Shown here one piece after another: positions 6,733 to 12,193 of a stretch of 17,030 nucleotides of DNA (its first letter is position 1; each line of letters begins with the position of its first letter). The stretch covers positions 1 to 17,030 of the forward strand of contig DAOUBT010000090.1 in the NCBI GenBank assembly GCA_034432595.1, written 5' to 3'. Source of the stretch: DAOTZR01 sp034432595 (lineage in GTDB: Bacteria; Chloroflexota; Anaerolineae; B4-G1; SLSP01). Made by a program: the position numbers and the translations under genes. The notes under the pieces are model-generated. The model ran no database searches. It saw only the letters and a program-made list of their open reading frames with translations, and was not told where the DNA came from.

Positions 6733-7740
6733 CTACACCCCTTCATCCTGTTCTTCAATTCCCCACCAGTACATATCCGCCAGTTTGCGATGCTCCTGAT
6801 GCAGACGCACGTAGCTTTCGTAGCGGTGCTGACTGATTTCGCCACGCGCCAGGGCCTCCAGCACCCGACAACCCGGTTCCACGGTATGGCTGCAATCGGA
6901 GAAGTCGCAATCAGGCACGTAGGGCGCTATGTCGGGGAAGTAGGCGTCAATTTCCTCCGGCTCCAAATCGAAGAGCGCCAGCGCGCGGATGCCCGGCGTA
7001 TCGGCCACCCAGCCGCCGCCCTCAAGCCGGTGCATCGCGGTCACCGTGGTGGTATGGCGGCCCTTGCCGGTAACCTGACTCACTTCCTGCACGCGCTCGC
7101 CCAGGCCGGGTTGCAGCGCGTTGAGCAAGCTGGTCTTTCCCACCCCGGATGGTCCCACCAGGGCGGAAATTTTGCCCTGCAAGTGGGCGCGCAGGGTGTC
7201 TATGCCTTCACCCGTCACCGTGCAGGTGTAGATGACGGTGTAGCCGATGCGCTCGTAAATGTGGAACAGGTCCCTCGCTTCGTCCAATCCGGTCAGATCA
7301 ATCTTGTTGGCGCAAATCAAAGCCGGGATGTTCTGCCGCTCCGCGCCGACCAGCAGGCGATCCAACATGCGCAGGCGCGGTTCGGGCGAGGCACAGGCCA
7401 TCACGAACACGACTTGATCCGGGTTGGCGATGATGACCTGCTCGCGCTCGCGCAGATAGCCCTGCCGGTCCCAACGCCGCGCGCCCCGTCCGCCGGGGAG
7501 CGGCTTGAGGCGCGTGAGCGCACGGGTGCGCGGCAGAACCTCCTCAATGACGTAACTGCCATCACTTTGTTGCTCCCAAACCACCCAATCCCCTACCGCG
7601 ACCAGGGTGCTTTCCAGGCGTTCCTTCTTTAGACGCCCCCGCACATGCGCCACGTAGGTTTGACCATCGGGAGTGTAGAGGGTGTAAAATCCGCTTTGCG
7701 CGCGGATAACCAGGGCTGTCTTTCGCTCCGCTGCTTCCAT
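6733..7740 (-). CDS. rsgA: Ribosome small-subunit-dependent GTPase A (RsgA/YjeQ)
   Basis: RsgA is a checkpoint GTPase for late maturation of the 30S subunit. From the chosen start it has 335 residues, within the usual 290-350. It has an N-terminal OB-fold (about 1-70), then a circularly permuted GTPase domain in the diagnostic order G4 NKID (145-148), G1 GPSGVGKTS (196-204), G3 DTPG (247-250). The C-terminal zinc knuckle C-x4-C-x-H-x5-C is complete (Cys278, Cys283, His285, Cys291). The ATG at 7740 has GGGAGG a few bases upstream. It is first in a run of four same-direction genes with its own promoter, divergent from the LysM gene. Confidence 0.95.
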   Translation of the reverse strand: MEAAERKTALVIRAQSGFYTLYTPDGQTYVAHVRGRLKKERLESTLVAVGDWVVWEQQSDGSYVIEEVLPRTRALTRLKPLPGGRGARRWDRQGYLREREQVIIANPDQVVFVMACASPEPRLRMLDRLLVGAERQNIPALICANKIDLTGLDEARDLFHIYERIGYTVIYTCTVTGEGIDTLRAHLQGKISALVGPSGVGKTSLLNALQPGLGERVQEVSQVTGKGRHTTTVTAMHRLEGGGWVADTPGIRALALFDLEPEEIDAYFPDIAPYVPDCDFSDCSHTVEPGCRVLEALARGEISQHRYESYVRLHQEHRKLADMYWWGIEEQDEGV

Positions 7741-7811
7741 TCGCCTCCCATACCCATCAGCTTCAAGCAACTCATCAAACGAAGTGGCGCATGGATGAAC
7801 GCCACATCTTT

Positions 7812-7839
7812 AGTGTACCACGTCTGCGCCGCTCTTCAA
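7812..7839 (-). promoter_or_regulatory. Probable rsgA operon promoter
   Basis: On the minus strand TTGAAG (7839-7834), a 16-base spacer and TACACT (7817-7812) with a TGG extension just before it resemble a sigma-70-type promoter. The expected start lies near 7805, giving a leader of about 65 bases. Confidence 0.5.
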
Positions 7840-8113
7840 GCCTGAATGACCTGAATGAAGGGAATATCGAGTGGACAAGGGCAAAGCAGGGTCCGGGGAT
7901 AGGCGACAGCAATGCCGTCACCCAACCCGCCGCCCCGTATTGTCGCCCATCCCGCCGACCAATACCCGCGCTCACCTCGTTTCCCGCTCCACGCTCATCA
8001 TGCCCAACCATGGCATCGCCCGGCCACTTTACCCATCCATCCGGCTTCCCAGGGTTGAAAAGCCCCAGCATCAGAGCATCCATGCCTACCTGATGGCCCC
8101 CCGAAAAGTCCTC
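7840..8113. other. Intergenic region between divergent rsgA and LysM gene
   Basis: This stretch between the two divergent promoters shows no supported gene. It holds a short direct repeat CTGAATGAC/CTGAATGAA at 7841-7858 and the second copy of the dispersed repeat at 7897-7923. Open frames here on both strands lack ribosome sites and motifs. Confidence 0.5.
7897..7923 (-). repeat. Dispersed intergenic repeat, copy 2
   Basis: Matches 4735-4761 at 22 of 27 positions with only transitions between them. Its core TGCCGTCACCCAA also occurs exactly at 3054-3066 in a third intergenic gap. GCGACA here can pair with TGTCGC about 30 bases to the right, so a stem is possible as in copy 1. Confidence 0.45.
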
Positions 8114-8141
8114 TTGCCGTTTCGCTTTTTAGTGTTATCAT
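8114..8141 (+). promoter_or_regulatory. Promoter of the LysM gene, probably giving a leaderless mRNA
   Basis: TTGCCG (8114-8119), a 16-base spacer and TATCAT (8136-8141) with TG at 8133-8134 form a good extended promoter. Initiation about seven to nine bases downstream falls on or next to the ATG at 8150. No Shine-Dalgarno sequence precedes that ATG, which agrees with a leaderless transcript. Confidence 0.55.
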
Positions 8142-8149
8142 GGGTTCCG

Positions 8150-9334
8150 ATGGACGAGGACAGATTGACGACAGAGAATGAAGAACAAAACCAGCCCGAA
8201 GGGCGGGTGCCGGATCGCCCGCGCCGGTATTGCCCGGTGTGCGGCGTTCAGGTCGCCCCGACGGCGAAGACCTGCCTGATGTGCGGCGCCGTGCTTGACG
8301 CGCCAACACCATCGGAAAAAGCGACCGCCTCCGCGCCAGTTGAGGAGGCACCTTCTGTTTCGCGTCGCATCAACCGCGTGGCGGCTGGCTTGCTGATTGG
8401 CGTTGCCTTGTTGGCTATGGCGGGCCTCATCTTCGCTGGATGGCAGATGCTCGGTGGAGCATGGAGAGCTACCGCCACGCCGGCTTACACACCTACCCCC
8501 ACGCTCACGCCCAGCATCACGCCCACGCCCAGCATCACACCCACGCCTTCCGTCACGCCTACGCCCACGGCAACGCCCACGCCCTTGCCGCCGATTGAGT
8601 ATGTGGTCAAGCGCGGCGATACGCTTTCCGAAATCGCGCAGCAGTTCGATGTGACCACCGACGCGATCATGGACGCCAACGGGCGCTTAAGCACCGATGT
8701 CTATGAAGGAGAAACGCTCCTCATTCCGCGTCCCACGCCGACGCCCGATCCTTTCACCACGCCCGATCCTTACGTCACCCACATCGTGAAAAACGGTGAG
8801 AGTCTCTCTGAGATCGCCAAGAAGTATGGCGTGAATGTGGAGGATATTCGCCGGGCCAACAACATGCCGGAGTTCTCGTACCTGATCACGCCGGGACAGG
8901 CGCTCATCATCCCGCGTTACACGCCCACACCGACCCCCACCATGACGCCAACGCCGTTCATCGCTAAGGCGACGCCGATACCGGTGTACGGGCGCGTTGA
9001 GTTGCTCTACCCTGCGCCACGCGCGGCCTTCGCCGGCAAAGATGCCATCATCATGTTGCAGTGGGCTTCGGTAGGCATCCTGAGCGCCGATGAAAGCTAT
9101 CGCCTTGACGTGACCTATCCCACGGCGAATGGGGTACAGACGATGAGTGTGTACCTCAAAGCCACAGCCTGGCGCGTGCCGACAGAGCTGTTCCCGCCCG
9201 ATCAGGTGCGTGACCGCACCTTCACCTGGCAGGTATCGGTTGTGCGTCGTCCCGCATCAGAGCAGCCTTACGCCGTCCTGCCACAGACCGTCAGCGAAAA
9301 GCGCTCTTTCTCATGGTGGATTACGCTCCCGTAA
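8150..9334 (+). CDS. Membrane protein with zinc ribbon, two LysM domains and Thr-Pro linkers
   Basis: From the ATG at 8150 the product has 394 residues. A cytoplasmic zinc ribbon (CPVC at 28-31, CLMC at 42-45) comes first, then a transmembrane helix (about 76-98). Outside the membrane follow a Thr-Pro linker (about 108-148), LysM domain 1 (149-193, YVVKRGDTLSEIA), a short Pro-Thr linker, LysM domain 2 (207-255, HIVKNGESLSEIA), another linker, and a C-terminal beta-rich domain (about 281-394). LysM binds N-acetylglucosamine-containing glycans, so the protein probably ties the membrane to peptidoglycan. The zinc ribbon could bind a cytoplasmic partner. I chose 8150 because of the promoter directly upstream; the frame is open further upstream but crosses that promoter. 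The stop codon lies in the loop of the terminator hairpin. Confidence 0.85.
   Translation: MDEDRLTTENEEQNQPEGRVPDRPRRYCPVCGVQVAPTAKTCLMCGAVLDAPTPSEKATASAPVEEAPSVSRRINRVAAGLLIGVALLAMAGLIFAGWQMLGGAWRATATPAYTPTPTLTPSITPTPSITPTPSVTPTPTATPTPLPPIEYVVKRGDTLSEIAQQFDVTTDAIMDANGRLSTDVYEGETLLIPRPTPTPDPFTTPDPYVTHIVKNGESLSEIAKKYGVNVEDIRRANNMPEFSYLITPGQALIIPRYTPTPTPTMTPTPFIAKATPIPVYGRVELLYPAPRAAFAGKDAIIMLQWASVGILSADESYRLDVTYPTANGVQTMSVYLKATAWRVPTELFPPDQVRDRTFTWQVSVVRRPASEQPYAVLPQTVSEKRSFSWWITLP
8471..8593 (+). repeat. Tandem Thr-Pro-coding repeat in the LysM gene
   Basis: Degenerate repeats of units such as ACGCCCACGCCC and AGCATCACGCCC encode a Thr-Pro-Ser-rich linker. This is an in-frame, low-complexity tract that could vary in length between strains. 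Confidence 0.75.
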
Positions 9335-9352
9335 TGGGAGCGTTTTCTATTT
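9323..9352 (+). terminator. Intrinsic terminator of the LysM gene
   Basis: A perfect 8-bp stem ACGCTCCC/GGGAGCGT with loop GTAAT is followed by a T-rich run. The gene's TAA stop (9332-9334) sits inside the loop, so the last codons form the left arm. Confidence 0.85.
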
Positions 9353-9362
9353 TACAGAGCTA

Positions 9363-9371
9363 TGCTAAAAT
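9363..9371 (+). promoter_or_regulatory. Extended -10 promoter for the 9458-11095 operon
   Basis: TGCTAAAAT gives TAAAAT with a TG extension; the -35 region overlaps the T-tail of the preceding terminator and is poor. Initiation near 9378 would place a strong hairpin at the very start of the transcript. The core TATGCTAnAAT recurs upstream of the DNA glycosylase gene. Confidence 0.55.
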
Positions 9372-9381
9372 TAAATTGCCG

Positions 9382-9418
9382 GCCTGACAAGCTCGGACGT
9401 TGAGCTTTCCTGTCAGGC
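9382..9418 (+). other. Stable hairpin in the 5' leader of the two-gene operon
   Basis: GCCTGACA pairs with TGTCAGGC (8 bp), and inside it AGCTC pairs with GAGCT (5 bp) around the loop GGACGTT. A four-base bulge TTCC lies on the 3' side. It begins a few bases after the predicted transcription start. It could stabilise the mRNA or bind a regulator. Confidence 0.6.
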
Positions 9419-9457
9419 GGATGCGGATGATTTCACCACCACAGGAGCTGACGGGAC

Positions 9458-9976
9458 ATGGAAAAGCACGAGACCAAAATCACGGCAGAGTTCTTCGGCG
9501 TCGGTTTCCGTCTTTCAGGCACGTTTGACATGCGCCAGCGTTATCTGGCCGATGTGCTATACGACATGACCACGTCTTACCTCATCGTCGAAGATGCTTA
9601 CGTCTCCCCCATTGGGCAACCAGCCAAAATCAGCGCCAATCATCCCATTGCCATCATCGTCAAATCATCGTTGTGTTTTGCCCTTACCGCCAACCGGGAT
9701 GATGGGTTGCGCCGCGACCAGCGCTATGGCTCCTATCTGGGGTTACGCATGATTCCCATTTTCGCCACGGTGGACTCGTTCGAGATAAGCGGCTTCTTGC
9801 GCCTGCCCGGCAAGCTCGATCCGCGCGTGTTGTTGAGCACGCAAACCGAGACGTTTTTGACCCTGGTGGATGTCAAAGTGCGCTCCACATTCCATCCAGA
9901 TATCACGTTTGAAGGCGGGGCAGCCATCGTCAACAAGACGCGCATCGGTTTCCTCGGCCTGCAATCTATGGGCTAA
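9458..9976 (+). CDS. Unknown protein with an internal duplication
   Basis: I do not recognise this 172-residue protein. It has no signal peptide or membrane segment. Its two halves look related with an offset of 91-92 residues: FRLSG (17-21) matches FEISG (108-112), the TTSYL-to-DAYV block (38-49) matches TETFL-to-DVKV (130-141), and AIIVKS...F (65-74) matches AIVNKT...F (156-165). It is thus probably a two-repeat, beta-rich domain. The ATG at 9458 has AGGAG ten bases upstream. It lies 21 bases before the response-regulator gene and shares its promoter and structured leader, so the two proteins may act together. No function can be assigned. Confidence 0.75.
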   Translation: MEKHETKITAEFFGVGFRLSGTFDMRQRYLADVLYDMTTSYLIVEDAYVSPIGQPAKISANHPIAIIVKSSLCFALTANRDDGLRRDQRYGSYLGLRMIPIFATVDSFEISGFLRLPGKLDPRVLLSTQTETFLTLVDVKVRSTFHPDITFEGGAAIVNKTRIGFLGLQSMG

Positions 9977-9997
9977 AAGCCTTTAAGGAGGCCCTGT

Positions 9998-11095
9998 ATG
10001 GCACGCATCCTGGTCATAGACGATAACCCCGATTTGCTGCAGATGATGCAGATGATGCTCAGCGGACGCGGCAAGCATGAAGTGATCCTCAGCGGTGATG
10101 GTCTGGATGGACTGGAAAAGGCTTTCCGTGAACGCCCCGATCTGGCTATCGTGGACGTGATGATGCCGGAAATGAACGGGTACGATGTGGTGCGCCAATT
10201 GCGCAACGATCCGCGCACCAAGGGCATGAAGATTATCATTCTCACCGCACGCGGACAGGCCATTGACCGCATGGCCGCGTTGGATGCCGGCGCCGATGAG
10301 CACATGGGTAAGCCGGTCAAGATGAATGAGTTGCTGGAAAAAATCGAGACGCTTTTAGGTCCGCAACGGGTAACGGGTCAGGCTCAGATGATTTCCGTGT
10401 TGAGCCTGCGCGGCGGCATCGGTGTGACGACCATTGCCGTCAACCTGGCGCTGTTGTTGCAATCCTCCGCCCCCACTGTGTTGCTCGACCTTTCGCCTAA
10501 CGCCGGACATTGCGCGCTCTATCTGGGTCTCAAGCCGGAGCGCCACCTGGATCATTACCTGAAAGCGCCGACGGTCAGTCCGGATGTGTTCCTGCTCAAG
10601 CATCCCAACGGGCTGCGTTTGATGGCTGCGCCGCCCACCCCTCTGGTCAATACGGTCATCACGGCAGCGGAATTGCAACCTCTGCTGGAAGCTCTGAGTA
10701 AAGAAGCTCAAATCATCGTGGCGGATCTGCCGCACGTGCTCAACGAAACGACGCTCACGGTAGTTGAGCAATCCAGCCTGATTTTGCTGGTGAGCGGCGA
10801 TGATCCCGCGAGTTTGCAGACCACCATTGCCACCCTCGGCGCGCTGCAGAAGCATTTGAACCGCATCGTGCTGGTGCTGAACGCGCCAGTGCCCGGTCCG
10901 CGCCCCCCCACAGAGGCGGTGCAACGCGCCATCCGCCTGCCGATAGGAGCTAATTTGCCGTATGACCATCTACAGGTCACGGCGTTGCGTCGCGGTGTGC
11001 CTGTTGTGCTGAGCGCGCCTCAGGGCGAACTCAGCAAGGCTATGTTGGGATTGGCTCAGGCGGTGTTACATCCGCCCAAACGGGCTGGGGCTTGA
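9998..11095 (+). CDS. Response regulator receiver fused to CpaE/TadZ-like MinD-type ATPase domain
   Basis: The 365-residue protein starts with a complete receiver domain (1-120): acidic Asp8/Asp9, phospho-acceptor Asp53 in IVDVMMPEMNG, Thr83 and Lys105. After a short linker, a MinD/ParA-type domain runs from about 130 to 360. Its deviant Walker motif RGGIGVTT (138-145) lacks both the signature lysine and the P-loop lysine, as in many CpaE/TadZ proteins. The following LLDLS (about 162-166) and IIVADLP motifs fit Walker A' and B. CpaE/TadZ proteins place Flp/Tad pilus machinery at the pole, but no other tad genes are visible here. AAGGAGG (9985-9991) lies six bases before the ATG. It is the second gene of its operon and is followed by a strong hairpin. 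The domain call is secure; the role is open. Confidence 0.9.
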   Translation: MARILVIDDNPDLLQMMQMMLSGRGKHEVILSGDGLDGLEKAFRERPDLAIVDVMMPEMNGYDVVRQLRNDPRTKGMKIIILTARGQAIDRMAALDAGADEHMGKPVKMNELLEKIETLLGPQRVTGQAQMISVLSLRGGIGVTTIAVNLALLLQSSAPTVLLDLSPNAGHCALYLGLKPERHLDHYLKAPTVSPDVFLLKHPNGLRLMAAPPTPLVNTVITAAELQPLLEALSKEAQIIVADLPHVLNETTLTVVEQSSLILLVSGDDPASLQTTIATLGALQKHLNRIVLVLNAPVPGPRPPTEAVQRAIRLPIGANLPYDHLQVTALRRGVPVVLSAPQGELSKAMLGLAQAVLHPPKRAGA

Positions 11096-11116
11096 ATACG
11101 CTCATTAATTAGTGAA

Positions 11117-11142
11117 ACGCCCCCGCCTGCAGGCGGGGGCGT
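11117..11142. terminator. Bidirectional hairpin between convergent genes
   Basis: A perfect 11-bp stem ACGCCCCCGCC/GGCGGGGGCGT closes a TGCA loop, just after the CpaE-like gene and before the end of the minus-strand 88-residue gene. There is no U-tract on the plus strand and only TTT on the minus strand. Confidence 0.7.
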
Positions 11143-11187
11143 AAACGTCGGGTGCATGAACGGACGGCGGCGCGGCCCGTCCAAAGC

Positions 11188-11454
11188 CTATGGAAGCACG
11201 ATGCGTTCCAACATCAGCAGCATCATCAGGCCAACGATAACCACATCCCAAAATAAAAAGAAAGAAAGGATGAAGCGCTGCCAGGCACGCAGGCCACCGG
11301 ATGAGGCCGCGCGACGTTGCGGTTTGGGACGCCTGCCCCGCTGCCGCGAACGCGAAGTGGAAGCCGGCGCTTCCTCTGCCGCTTCGTCTACAAAGACCGG
11401 CTCCTGATCCAGGTCAAGCCCCCGTAAGAGTTCATCCATGTCGTCTAAGGCCAT
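11188..11454 (-). CDS. Small membrane protein of unknown function
   Basis: An 88-residue protein with three zones: an acidic N-terminus (about 1-32, rich in Asp/Glu), a strongly basic Arg/Lys/Ser stretch (about 33-58), and a single C-terminal hydrophobic helix (about 60-83). This is the layout of a tail-anchored or type II membrane protein with a charged cytoplasmic part. I do not recognise a family. The ATG at 11454 is preceded by GGGGGAG about five bases upstream. It is divergent from the DNA glycosylase gene and convergent with the CpaE-like gene. Confidence 0.65.
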   Translation of the reverse strand: MALDDMDELLRGLDLDQEPVFVDEAAEEAPASTSRSRQRGRRPKPQRRAASSGGLRAWQRFILSFFLFWDVVIVGLMMLLMLERIVLP

Positions 11455-11467
11455 TGTGCTCCCCCTC

Positions 11468-11495
11468 TTGTCTGTGCCATAGGGTATGCTACAAT
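11468..11495 (+). promoter_or_regulatory. Promoter for the DNA glycosylase gene
   Basis: TTGTCT (11468-11473), a 16-base spacer and TACAAT (11490-11495) with the TGC extension. Initiation near 11502 gives a leader of about 25 bases with only a weak GGAAAAG ribosome site. Confidence 0.6.
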
Positions 11496-11526
11496 AATCT
11501 TAGCTCAGAAGCGTGGAAAAGTCAAC

Positions 11527-12159
11527 ATGAACGCACCTATCTTGCAGCGCGATTTCTACGCCGCCCCCACCCTGGATGTGGCGCGCGCGCTTCTGGGGCA
11601 GCGCCTGGTGCGCCTCTGGCAGGGAGAGCGCTTGAGCGGACGTATCGTCGAGGTGGAGGCGTATATCGGCATGAATGATGAGGCTTGCCATGCTTCCCGC
11701 GGTCGAACGGCACGCAACGCGGCGATGTTCGGACCACCCGGTCATGCGTACGTGTACCTCATCTACGGGATGTATCATTGTCTGAATCTGGTGACGGAGA
11801 CGGAGGGCTTCCCCGCAGCGGTGCTCATCCGCGCGCTGGAACCGCTGGAAGGGGTGGAGGTGATGCAGGCGCAGCGCGGCGCGTCTTCCTGGCGCGATTT
11901 GCTGCGCGGACCGGGGCGCTTGTGTCAGGCGATGCGGATTGATTTGCGCTTGAACGGGGCGGATGTGTGCCGCCCGGAAAGTGGGCTGTGGGTGGAAGTG
12001 GATGCGGCGGTGCCTGAAGAGGCGGTGGAAAGGACGCCGCGCATTAACGTGCGGGGAGATGGACTGGCCCGCACGCGCCCCTGGCGTTTGACGATTCGTG
12101 GTCATCCGTGCGTGAGCGGACCGAAAACGCTCGCGCCGATTCCTCAGGAAAGTTTTTAA
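11527..12159 (+). CDS. mpg: 3-methyladenine DNA glycosylase (AAG/MPG family)
   Basis: This enzyme excises alkylated and deaminated purines such as 3-methyladenine and hypoxanthine. The 210-residue length is normal for bacterial members. Hallmarks are present: the LLG start near residue 22, the catalytic-glutamate strand IVEVEAYIG (40-48), the DEACHASRGRTARN block, MFGPPGHAYVYLIYGMYHCLN, the VLIRALEPLEG strand and the GPGRLCQAM turn. These match the human AAG core well. The ATG at 11527 is preceded by a good promoter but a weak ribosome site. The giant lysin-like gene starts 34 bases downstream in the same direction with its own strong ribosome site, so they may be co-transcribed. Confidence 0.93.
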   Translation: MNAPILQRDFYAAPTLDVARALLGQRLVRLWQGERLSGRIVEVEAYIGMNDEACHASRGRTARNAAMFGPPGHAYVYLIYGMYHCLNLVTETEGFPAAVLIRALEPLEGVEVMQAQRGASSWRDLLRGPGRLCQAMRIDLRLNGADVCRPESGLWVEVDAAVPEEAVERTPRINVRGDGLARTRPWRLTIRGHPCVSGPKTLAPIPQESF

Positions 12160-12193
12160 CGTTCATAGTCCCTAACCAAGAAAGGAGTGCTCC

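Noticed and set aside
7775..8083. 102-codon minus-strand open frame between rsgA and the LysM gene
   Set aside because: It overlaps the rsgA promoter, lacks a ribosome site, and has no recognisable motif.
7871..8149. N-terminal extension of the LysM protein by 93 codons
   Set aside because: The extension crosses a good promoter, has no ribosome site at its start and no domain-like content.
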